Assembly: GCA_948146395.1 (NCBI GenBank) | Contig: OX411551.1 | Coordinates: 64,189,346-64,253,345, forward strand | Length of the DNA stretch: 64,000 bases | From: Fragum whitleyi | Taxonomy: Eukaryota > Mollusca > Bivalvia > Cardiida > Cardiidae | Reading direction: 5' to 3' | Shown here: positions 1 to 10,500 of the stretch, piece by piece | How the letters are laid out: every line of letters begins with the position of its first letter | Position numbering within the stretch: the stretch's first letter is position 1 | The notes under the pieces: model-generated | Told to the model about the DNA's origin: nothing | Database searches by the model: none | The model's input: only the letters and a program-made list of their open reading frames with translations | Made by a program: the position numbers and the translations under genes

Positions 1-39
<39 letters not shown>

Positions 40-41
40 TC
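1..41. repeat. Poly-T tract at window start
   Basis: About 35 T in a row. It may be the A-tail of a minus-strand retroposon that lies outside the window, or a simple homopolymer. 42-540 holds no recognisable gene. Confidence 0.6.
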
Positions 42-548
42 AACTTTACTTCAAGAACGATTTTTGTTTAAATTAAAACCGCATTTTAATAACAGTTACG
101 CCATACACCTTTTCCCGCAAAATCCTTTCCGTTAAATTTTTACGTTCGGATGAATACACCCGTTGCTATGAAGTAACAATGTAAACAAAAAGGACGGCGG
201 ACATTTTCGTGTCGATTCGCATTTTCGATCTTTAAATACGCGTTAATTTCGACTTACTTCGAATAAAAATGAAATAAAAACATTCATAAAAATTGTTCAT
301 TTGTTATTCTTACCAGTCACATGTTCCATAATTTACTCAATCGGCGTACTTAATACCGGGCCAGACTAGAGATAGTCACGAAGGACGGGACGGAGTGAAA
401 GACGAGATAAAGAAGAAAGATAGGGAAGAAGAGAGATAGATACTAGAATTATGATAAACACAAAGAGATGGGAATGAATTATTTTTGAAAGAGTTATACA
501 ATAACACAGACAAAGGAGAAATAAAAACAGTGATTTAGCCGAAATTTA

Positions 549-601
549 GGGGGGGGGAGTGTGGGGGGGGGGGGCAACTGAGGAAAGACGGAGAGGGGGG
601 G
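549..601. repeat. G-rich tracts
   Basis: Several runs of 6-12 G on the plus strand, able to form a G-quadruplex. The surroundings (540-1000) hold no gene I can see. Confidence 0.6.
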
Positions 602-1142
602 GATGAAGTGGTTGATTTCTCGGAAAATGTTTCAAATAGATGAAAACAAACAATAGTGTATTGCCCTAGGCATTCAAAGAACTTGAAACGTATTTCTTTA
701 CTCTCACAAAACTATTTCTCGAATATTGAACGCAAAAAGAAAGCCGTTGATAATGTGATTCTATGTTGACTTTTGGCGAGGTAGCAACCAGAAAGTAGTC
801 CAGTCCATTTGTGCACGTGAAAATAATCTCAGTGCAATATCAAAGTATGCAATATCAAAAAATATTGCACACTTTCCTCCCGTTCAAATACATAGAGACA
901 ATATCAAAGTATATAATAAGGTAATCTACAGCAAACCTAAATTCAATTCTGTAGACCGTTGTAATACTTTATTCAATATGCAGTCTTAGATGTCTACATA
1001 TTTGAGCTTGAACTGAAATGACCTTGACTGATGACCTTGAACTTGATTCCATCGGAAAGGTATTGTCATTAGCAATCATCATTTGAAATATGATGACTCG
1101 ATCCCTTACCAATCAAAAGTTATGGCCAATGTTAAAGTTTCA

Positions 1143-1182
1143 GGGGGGGGGGGGCTAACAGACTGGTCACCCCCCCCCCCCC
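1143..1182. repeat. G12 and C13 tracts facing each other
   Basis: A run of 12 G (1143-1154) and 13 C (1170-1182) are separated by 15 bases, forming a G/C hairpin. Just upstream, 1017-1060 has TGACCTTG repeats akin to the array at 21.2-22.1 kb. Confidence 0.8.
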
Positions 1183-2059
1183 GATATAGCGATGAAGGGG
1201 CATAAAAATCAAAGGACTGAAATCACCGGAAGCAGAACTTATGAGTCAATAAATTTTACTCCGTAATGAAACAGCAACATGGCATAAAGAACAACATATG
1301 AGTGTGTGTGCGCGTATGTGCGTGTGCATATCTTCAAATTTGATGGACGGAATTCAAAACGACAAAATTTTTTGTTCCCCCTTATGTGCACTAGTCAGGA
1401 GCATATCTTTTACATTTACCGATGGATTTCTAAATAGCTTGGAATAATTGTTCATCTTTATGAGGTCTCGTGTCGTTCGGAACGAGTGTCTGAGTACCCC
1501 AAAGTTCAAGATCAATGTTGTAGGTTAAAATACACTAATGTACCTGTCTGGAGCATATCTTCTATATTAATAAATGCAAATTCCAAATAAATTTACAGTT
1601 TCCCTTGTGTGAGAATTGGTGTCATTCAAAAGAATTGCTAGCATTATGCCAAATTTCAAGATCACAGCTGAAAGTCATGACACTTTTGCTGTTGACAAGA
1701 GCTTTTTTATGATTGCATAAACTGTACGTTTTTTTGGTCGTTATAGGCATACGACAACGAACAAAACCCGGCGTTAACGGAATAAAACGGATTAATAATA
1801 AAATTCACGTACCGTCTATGCCCGGCTTTTTTGCTTTAATATCCCCGGGCCTATAGAGAAAAACTTAAGAAGTCCTTCTCTTTCTACCATGTTTTCTTCA
1901 AAATTCTCTCTGATGACAGAGCATATAAATATATTCAAATAGAATTTTCTTACTAATTGAGATACAGGATACAATTGTGGAAAGAAGAAATTACTTGCAA
2001 TTTCCAAGAGCATGTATCCAAAAGCAATCTTAAAAAAGCTTAGTGTCTATATAAAGTTT

Positions 2060-2252
2060 AGTTGCAATTATTCCTTTCTCATATATTTACTTTTTTTCTT
2101 TTCATCATTTAGACTTGTACTTATTTTGTAATGTTGTTTTGTAAATATGTTTTGACTTGTAAATACCTATAGAGGCTCACAGAAAAGACTGGGTTAACCC
2201 AACTGTGTTGCCTCTTTGAATAAAAGATTTATTATTATTATTATTATTATAC
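2060..2252 (+). mobile_element. Possible 3' tail of a non-LTR retrotransposon with (TTA)n end
   Basis: An AT-rich non-coding stretch ends in GAATAAAAGATTTATTATTA and a TTA microsatellite (2229-2252), as many LINE 3' ends do. No reverse-transcriptase ORF is attached, so this is an inference. Confidence 0.35.
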
Positions 2253-2560
2253 TTTTTCATTATATTTCCAAGGTCTAACATAAATACAGAGCATAAAATA
2301 AAGACGTTGATTCTATTCCCGCGTTGAACTTTGTGACGCCATAAAATTACCAACCAACGTTGGTATATATACTCGTACAATGACGGTGCAACGCAAAACG
2401 CAATTTTCCTTCACCTTCGTGGGTTTTGTGCTAGTTTTAAAGCTTTTTTGTGATTTATTTATCATCTTTCTTTAAATGAACACTACTGTCTTTCTTTTTA
2501 CTCAATAATAGCGCAAATTCACGTTTTTTTCCAGCTTCAACATTTACCGAGAGACACTGG

Positions 2561-2607
2561 AAATGGTTAAACGCCCTCGTGCTTCGCACTCGGGCGTTAA
2601 ACCATTT
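2561..2607. repeat. Inverted repeat with CTCGTGCTTCGCACTCGGG core
   Basis: The arms AAATGGTT(T)AACGCCC face each other around a second small palindrome. It could extrude as a cruciform. Function unknown. Confidence 0.7.
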
Positions 2608-2679
2608 CTTGGGCCTCTGCAATTGTTAACGCCCTCAAAACCGTGAATTAAACCTATATTCATTACATGTATTTGATTT

Positions 2680-2760
2680 CAGTGGCATAGGCGGTTGACT
2701 TGTAACCTGGAGGCCCGCAGTTCGAGCCCCATCGGGTACACGTGTTTTGGGGCAATAGCC
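2680..2760 (+). mobile_element. tRNA-derived SINE head
   Basis: The stretch resembles a pol III promoter: an A-box-like GGCATAGGCGG and a B-box-like GCAGTTCGAGCCCC about 40 bp apart. The cloverleaf is degenerate and the 3' part unrelated to tRNA, so it is a SINE rather than a tRNA gene. Confidence 0.5.
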
Positions 2761-3066
2761 AGCTCCAAGTCACCCAATTGTTAAAAGAAAATGGTAGAAG
2801 TGGGCTTAAACCACCGTTTCTCTTTCAGTGACGAGACAACCTAAGGATTGAGTGTTCGAGAGTGATTCAATAAGCTTAATCGATGCAATCAGCTAAATTA
2901 AATAAGCTTTATCTAAAGTTACAAACTCAGACTGAAAAGACGATTAACATACGTAGATCTCAAAATTACCTGACACTCGAAGGTGAAGGTCACAGCTAAA
3001 TGTCATGCGACAAAATGGAACATGAACTCTTATCGGACCATATCTCTAAAATTAATGGGTGGATAT

Positions 3067-3178
3067 CAAAAAAGTTTGACACATAATTCACTTTCAAAAA
3101 AGTTTGACACATAATTCACTTTCAAAAAAGTTTGACACATAAGTCACTTTCAAAAAAGTTTGACACATAAGTCACTTT
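3067..3178. repeat. 28 bp minisatellite, four units
   Basis: Units CAAAAAAGTTTGACACATAA plus 8 more bases start at 3067, 3095, 3123 and 3151. The last two differ from the first two by one base. Confidence 0.95.
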
Positions 3179-3284
3179 ATGTGAACGTCTTATGATGTCA
3201 AGGTCAAGGTTTGAATGGCATCCTGGGCATCAATTTCTCTTTAAATCAAATACTTGATCCTGTAAGCTTTTGGATCATTAGTCA

Positions 3285-3455
3285 AGCCATCAAGCTCAGT
3301 CTGTTCTGAATTGAACTCTAAACTATGGGGTTATGAGTTCAATCCCTTACTCAGCCATCTTTTAATGGGACTCACTGGTAAAAATTTCGACTCGTCCTTG
3401 CTTTAGATATCATTGCATTTTTTTAGACGTGACTTTAAACTTCAAACAAACAAAT
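3285..3455 (+). mobile_element. tRNA-headed SINE
   Basis: An AAGCTCAGT A-box region and GGTTATGAGTTCAATCCC B-box lead into a body ending in an ACAAACAAACAAA tail at about 3440-3455. Confidence 0.6.
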
Positions 3456-3877
3456 ATAAACTACTTTCTCGATGATTATTGTCTTTTAACACCAAAGTAT
3501 TCAGAGAGAGGGTATGTGCCAGTTGATCTTAGCATTTCTCGCAAAAAGAGGAATATTCCAAGTACAGCATGTCAAAGGTCAATCAAAACCACATAATAAT
3601 ATTTCTTAAGTGATATAACCACTAGCTGAAGCACCAAGCCATTTTAAAGTTGCTGTTCTTCTTAGTCGACAAGACAGTGGCGGATTCAGATAGGATTTGT
3701 GGGGTTCAATCTAACCCCCTCTAAAGCCCAGTTACTTCATTTTCATGCAGTATTTCACTTAAAACTTTTGCTGTTCAAGAGTTATTTTGTTGTGAACAAA
3801 GTATTGGCAGAGAGTATAGACTAAGATCAGCCTGCACAGTTGTGCAGTCTGTTCTTAGCATACACTGCCTGGGGCTA

Positions 3878-4049
3878 GTTTCATCAAAACATTTAGGACA
3901 TATTTCTGTCTTACTGATGACTTTCGATCCAGTAACAACAACAATCACTTAACATAGGTATTGATAGATTGGTGATGCATGTTTTTTGAAATAAATATGT
4001 AGTAAGTCATAGTTAAGACAAAAATACGTCTTAAATGTTTTGATGAAAC
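3878..4049. mobile_element. TIR MITE with GTTTCATCAAAACATTT ends
   Basis: About 45 bp inverted repeats (GTTTCATCAAAACATTTAGG at left and its complement at right, with further matching TGTCTTA and ATGACTT blocks) enclose about 80 bp. No ORF; the target duplication is unclear. Confidence 0.7.
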
Positions 4050-4809
4050 AGACTTATTGATATGTCCAAAATTAGGAAATTTGTTTAAACAAATGAAATT
4101 CAGGAGGATAGGGGTAAAAATGTGTTCTACTAAGGAAAAAGGTCCCCCTTTTTGTATGTTCAAACTCCCATTACAGAATTTCTGGAAATTCCCCTGCAAG
4201 AATTGTGTGAGAAAAATATTGGTCATTTATAGAAGGATGAATGAAAAACTGATGGAAGCAAAGACAGGGTTAGCCCTTGCCTTGCTGAATAAAAGCCCAG
4301 GCAATATTGCAGTTAACTCAAATTACTAACAGTACTGTGTGCACTAGTTGTGTGAGTCAGTACTAATTTTTGAAAATACAATCTAAAAACTTTTCTGGTT
4401 TGAAAAGGACAATCATTAGGTATAGGCTTAGATCAGACTGCACCCTTCCTACTAAAGCAGGAATATTCTGAGGTCAGCTTGACATCCCTTATTTTTCCAA
4501 AAAAGCACTACTGAAAATATTGTTTGATAGAAAAGTCATTGTGAATTCAGATGATATGACCAAAGAGAAAGCTTTTTTATCCTGGTAAAACCATGCATTT
4601 TGACTTGTTTTTCATACTTCCTGAAAGGTCCCTTTTTTGCACTTTAGGTTATGTGTCTGTGGAGAAGAATAAATTGGATAAGATTTACTTGTATGATAAA
4701 TAACTTTTATTATTTAATAATATCATTTAAACCAGCCTATTTACACTGTTAACTCCAAAACTTATTCATTTTTAAATGATTATTCTTTTTTACTTTCTAA
4801 GACTAGAGC

Positions 4810-5680
4810 TTGTCACTGAATGTGACTTAATACCCCCACAAGTGCTTTCAGAGAATGAGAAACTTCGACAGAACAGGCAAAGAATGCTTCAAATATAAAG
4901 ATAACTCTCCGATTTGAGACCTCTAAATTGCATCTTGCAAAACTTAAAAATGTGATAAATGTTTTCAAGCTATTGAAGGAAAACCAAAGGAGGAGTTTGT
5001 AACACAAACTCACTAGTATATGTGAACGAAAAAAAAAAATGTAATAAGTGTAAGGGCAGATAATTCTTAAAACAGGAGGAGTTGGGACCTCATAATTGTG
5101 TCTTGCAAAATTTCATATGTGGTAACTGTTTGTATAAAATTTCAAAGGTATTACACGAAAACTGATTAAAGGAAACCTGAAGGAGGAATTTGGGAAACAA
5201 AATTACAAGTATACGTGTTCAAAAGAAAAATTGTGTTAAGTTCAAGGGGAGATAATTCATGAACCTGGTGGAGTTGACACTTGAAATTTGCGTCTTGCAA
5301 AACTTCATTATGTGATGAATGTTTGTAGAATGTTTCATAACTATTGAATGAAAATTGAAAGGGGACATTGCGACACAAAATTATAAGTACATGGTAAAAA
5401 ATAGGAAAAAATGTCTAAGTTCAAGGGGAGATAATTCTATGACCAAGGGGGAGCTGAGACTTGAAAATTAAGTCCTGCAAAACTTTAACTTGTGATCAAT
5501 GTTTGTATGAAGTTTCATTTCTATTGAATGAAAACTGAAGGAGGAGTTAGCGACACAAAATTACTAGTAAAAATGTCCACGGACGGACAGACAGACGGAT
5601 GGACTGACAGACGGATGGACTGACAGACAGGCTGATTCCAGTATACCCCCGAAAACATTTTTTTTTCGGGGGTATAATGA
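4810..5680 (+). mobile_element. HINE/pearl-like array with GACGGA microsatellite and terminal hairpin
   Basis: Four diverged units of about 180-200 bp (GGAGATAATTC ... TTGCAAAACTT ... ATGAAAACTGAAGGAGGA) end in a (GACG/GACA)n stretch (5580-5630) and a hairpin CCCCCGAAAA...TTTTCGGGGG (5646-5672). Array, microsatellite and hairpin in this order is the pearl/HINE layout. Confidence 0.72.
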
Positions 5681-6489
5681 ATTTTTATAGCAGTGTCTGC
5701 TGGCCACATTTAACTACAATATATAAGATACCGTATTTTGATATTTTTTTGCCATGGTCTAATTTTTGCCACACTCACCTTAACACCAAAATATCTCTTA
5801 CATTTTTTAAAAAATGCCATCCGTACATGTTGCCAAAAAAATATGCCATATTCACATGTAACTGTATAGACAATGTGTCAATTACAATTATGGATATAAA
5901 TTCAATAATTGATATCAAATTGTGATAAATTTGACTTATCTTGTAAGCTTTACATTGGATTAAAATAGTACATGTTAATTGGTGTTCAAGAGATCATTCG
6001 TTGACAATAAATAATTGGTGCAGTCACTTCCCTTAAATTCCTGTTCCAATTTCAAAGAGAAAGATCCCTAATAAACTTTCAACAATGACCGACATGTAAA
6101 AAATGTTTTATTCTTGTGTGTCTTAATTTTGCCACCTATGCTAGGAGGCACAAATTAGATGCATCATTATAAAACAACTGCATTTTGGGTTTAAGTGGTA
6201 AAAATAAGACCGGGCAAAAATATCCCATAGTACATTAATCAATGGAGGGGTAAAAGTCAGGATGTTTTTTTTTTCTAGAATGGTCCAACTTCATGAAGGT
6301 TGCAGGGGACAAAGTTTTGGTAATTAATTACAAAATGAAGATAGTATTTGTTGAATTCATGGATGTATGAAACAAAAAACATAACCACACTGTATGCACT
6401 CTATTGATAATGAAGAAATATTCTATTTCACAAAACATTCCAGTTTCTAACGTCATATTCAATACATTGCTTAAACACAGTGATTGATT

Positions 6490-6765
6490 GAAAGAGATTT
6501 AACACTCCTTGTTACCATTTTTCAGTCATATTGCTGTGGCTGGAGTACCTAACTATGGATTTCTGGTAATTCTTGGTCAAGAACTACTATTATCCTTTCT
6601 CAACTTCAAGCTGTTATGATGTTATCCAAATTAGCAAAATACAAAGAGTACATTATACCTACTCATATGATATTGTATGGTGGGCCACTATAATAATTAT
6701 TCAAACACTATGCCAAAACCTCCTGTCAGAAAAAAGGTTTATGTGAAATCTGAGGGATCGTGGAT
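6490..6765 (-). mobile_element. SINE body, minus orientation
   Basis: TTTTTCAGTCATATTGCTGTG, AACTATGGATTTCTGGTA and the following block match, in reverse, the body of the SINEs at 32.4 and 51.5 kb. Confidence 0.6.
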
Positions 6766-6843
6766 TCCAAGACATCATTTCTTATTATTGTTGTTATAAT
6801 GGTTTCACACTGATAATTTGCCTGTGATACCAGATCACATTTC

Positions 6844-6917
6844 AATGGCTCAGTATAAAACAGTTGTAACTGCCTATACATTTATAGGCAGTTACAACTG
6901 TTTCATGCTGAGCCATT
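6844..6917. repeat. Foldback element (TGGCTCAG...AACTGCCTATA)
   Basis: Arms of about 35 bp around a 4-base loop (CATT). A diverged relative with the same ends occurs at 41922-41996. Confidence 0.85.
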
Positions 6918-7352
6918 AATATGAAATCTGTATTAAGGGCTCTGATTGGTGAACACAATAATTTCATGAATGTCTCGTCCAATTATATACCATATGAAAT
7001 ATGAAACTGGGCTTGAAAATAAGACTATTTAGTGAATATAGATCTAGATCATATCAATGTGTTTGTGCATGACATTTTCAACAATTTCAAATTGCAAATG
7101 TTGCCCACTGACTAATTTGTTTGTTTGTTTGTCAATGTGTAATCATTGTAAGCATCTTTTGTTGTAAAGGTCTTTCACAATGGTGTTGTCATTTTGATTG
7201 CCTCAAAATGTGCTTCAAAATATACATGGTGGCACTGACAGATACTTTTAATTGGCCATCACAAGCTTCGTCTTATTGACAATCCACGATTTCCATCAGA
7301 TATCACACAGAGAATCTTCCAGGTCCGATAACTCTGTATCTTCCTCCTGCTG

Positions 7353-7517
7353 TCATTTAGGTTCTTCTATAAGTCCTGTGGCAATGTCCGTCATTTTGGG
7401 ATATTTTATCTTCTTTTTATCAAGTTCTTCTTGAGACCACAATAACAGTTTGACAAGATTGGCTAACTTTGGTGTCGCATCAACTTCTAGAATAGCTGCA
7501 TTTAACTCACTGGCTAC
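7353..7517 (-). CDS. GID8: GID8 exon 5 (CRA C-terminus and stop)
   Basis: After the acceptor CTCGCAG before 7517, 54 codons and TGA follow: [49 protein letters not shown]. This matches the family's usual C-terminus. The 3' UTR continues toward lower coordinates; an ATTAAA at about 7248-7243 is a possible but unproven polyadenylation signal about 105 nt past the stop. Confidence 0.94.
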   Translation of the reverse strand, partial: VASELNAAILEVDATPKLANLVKLLLWSQEELDKKKIKYPKMTDIATGLIEEPK

Positions 7518-10500
7518 CTGCGAGCATGAAAAAAAGTGAAAATTTAATTCATTTTAAGGATAAGAAACACTGGACTGTATTTTGAGTTAAACTGTTTCTA
7601 ACAATTGATCTTGAAATTGAGTCCAAAGATTCTTAACCAGATAATAATTTTTTTACAAATAGAACACAACACCAATTAATTGCATTGAAAGTATTTAGCT
7701 AAGACATGAACTATTTGTTAGCAGATTATCATAATTTTTACAATAGGGCCCTTTTTCCATGGTCTGAAATAATTTTTCCAAGCAGCTTTAATGTGCCCAG
7801 TCATGTGATTAGCATCAATTTCTTTCACAAAAACCTGTTAATAAATGTACAAAGTGTGATAAATAGAGGATATTGAATGAGTGGTCATGGAATACTGCAT
7901 TTATTAAATGAGTCATCTATAAACAGATAAAAACAAGGCTGTGCCGAGTTTTTATCTGTTTTAGATGACAAGTTTAATTAATTCTGTATTTTATGAGCAC
8001 AAACTTTTTATTCTATCTATGACCCAAATTTTGCAAAAAATCATCAAAATTCTTGAAATTCTACATTTCAACTTGCTGCTTGAAACTGATGTCACAATAT
8101 ATACATTATGATGTCATTTTTGCGGTTACAAAATAGTGTTGCTATTTGCTCTGAGCTCATTTGCATAGTTATTCTACTAGTGTAATAACACCCGTGTAAT
8201 ATCAAAAATATTCAACGGGGTTATTTCACTCCCGCAGCGTAGGTCATATCATAACAAGAAATGTTGCATCACAAAGGCCCCCTTTTCCATGACACAGCAT
8301 CATATTACCCAAAATGAAGAATGTTGATAGAGCATAAGGATCATTCTTGAGAAGTTTTGATGAATTCTGACATGTAGTTTCAGAAAAGATTTCTTTTATT
8401 TCCTGATATTGGACCATTTTTCGGTGATACAACAGCCCGTAGAGCCAAAGCAACCAACTTGATCTAAAGTTAATGAAGAGTTAAGGTATCATTCTTGTGA
8501 AGTTTAGTTGAATACTGGCAAAAAATGTTCACAGAAGATTATTTTTTTATTGAATAATAAGGGACTATTATTCAGTGACACTGCATCCAAAGACCATCTT
8601 ATCAATACAATAAGAATTTAACAAAGTGCATGTGCATGTCCCAGGCATCATTCATGTGAAGTTTTGGTGCATTCTGACCAGTAGTTTCAGAGAGAAAGAT
8701 TTTTCTATATTTCATCATATGGGATCATTTTTGCGTGAAGAGGCAGTCCATAGAGCCCTTCTTATTCACCTGATCATAAATTAACAAAGAAATCTGAAAG
8801 AACATGTCCCAAGAATTATTCCTCTGAGTTTGGTTGAATTCTGAGAAGCAGTTTCAGAGATGAAGATATTTTTTAATTACATCATATGGGACTATTTTTC
8901 AGTGATGCAGAGCCCATAGAGTCTATGTTATCGACATCAGTGATGCAGATGCCCATAGAGTCTATGTTATCGACATCAGTGATGCAGAAGCCCATAGAGT
9001 CTATGTTATCGACATCAGTGATGCAGAAGCCCATAGAGTCTATGTTATCGACATCAGTGATGCAGAAGCCCATAGAGTCTATGTCATCTACCCGATCAGA
9101 ATTACACAAACACAACTGGAAAAGCATGTTCAAAGCAACAACCTTGTGAAGTTTGGCAGAATTCTGAACAGTAGTTTTAGGGAAGAAGATTTTTTTTATA
9201 TTTCATCATATGGGACCTACAGCCCTATGTCATCAGTCTGTATCAGAATTTCAAAAACAAATCTGAAAGAACATGTTCTAAGCATCATTCATAAGAAGTT
9301 TGGTCGAAATCTGACCAGTAGTTTCGAAGAAGAAGATGTCCTGCTGAATATAAGACCTTGTAAAAATTGAATTAAAATCAAAATGCTGAAAGCACTGGAG
9401 GTAATCATTGTATGTCCATTATCACTCTAAAACTTTCCTTATTTAGATTGGAAAATCAGGTGGTGTAGATTAAGATCAGACTGCATATATATGCAGGTAA
9501 AACTTTGTATATGCCTCCTGCCAAAGTAGGAATATTCCATATTCAGCATGACAAGGCTTAAAGAATGTTTTACTTTTACACTCCTACGTTTTACTCCAAG
9601 AAACCACCTCACTAGTGAGGAGGCCAGTACCGCAGGACTTTACATAATCAAACTATTAACAAGTGCTTATCAGATCGTAAAATCTCTCAGTGGTCAGGGA
9701 ATCTCATGTGGGACCATAAATTATCCTAAACAAAAATAAACACTTGGCTAGACTAGATGTTAAGCTGTACAGAATCTTTTTGGACAAGATTTTATAGAAT
9801 ATGAATCCAAAGATTCCATCATTTTCTTTTTGACTTATTACTTTTGCTTGCATGTTGAAAAAAGGAATGGTTGGTTGAATTTTAAGTTTGCAAACCTTTG
9901 AAGATGTATTGTCAATTAAAAAGATCTATGTATATTGTAATTCAATAATTTTCATAAACACCTCTGTGAAAAAGATTCAAGAGCTAAGTCAAATTTTTTA
10001 GACTTTTCTTAGGAACTTTTAGAACTCTATTTTGATGTTCAATAACAGTTTTTTCAACTTCTAGAACTACAGTTCTTGAAAATTCAAAAACTTAAGATTT
10101 AGAATCTTTCATTGGATCAAGAACATCTGTTCAAGAACCTGAAATCTTAAGAATTTATGTAAAAATAAATCTAAGCCTATGAACAAATGCAATTCAAGAA
10201 ATAAGAACTTAAGAACAATTTGCTAGAACTTCATGAACCTGAGTTTTTTTTTTATTTTTCAATAGAGTTCTTTATGTTTTAAACAATGATTTCAGAGGAA
10301 TTTTTTTTAAATTTAACTTAATTTATTGCATCAAATAGTAATGGCTTAGAAATTTCTAAGAACACCAATTGTGCCTTCATATTTTGTAATTGTTTTGCAG
10401 CCCTAAAGGATTTCAACTAATTCATTGAATATGAAAGACAAAATGAAATATGAAAAAAAAAAATTAAGCATTATGGGATTTAGTATTGCTTAAGGAGTGA

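Noticed and set aside
2680..2760. Functional tRNA gene
   Set aside because: A and B boxes are present but the cloverleaf stems do not pair and the sequence runs into a SINE body. The heads at 3.3, 29.8, 31.05, 32.4, 43.8 and 51.5 kb are the same case.
8882..9149. Opposed ORFs with 13-residue repeats as a secreted repeat protein
   Set aside because: A 39 bp minisatellite of period 13 codons inside a GID8 intron gives open frames by chance.
8225..9370. CRISPR-like array
   Set aside because: Units are long (39 or about 160-200 bp), have no unique spacers, and the genome is animal. The same applies to the arrays at 13.5-20 kb, 49.6-50.7 kb and 62.9-64 kb.
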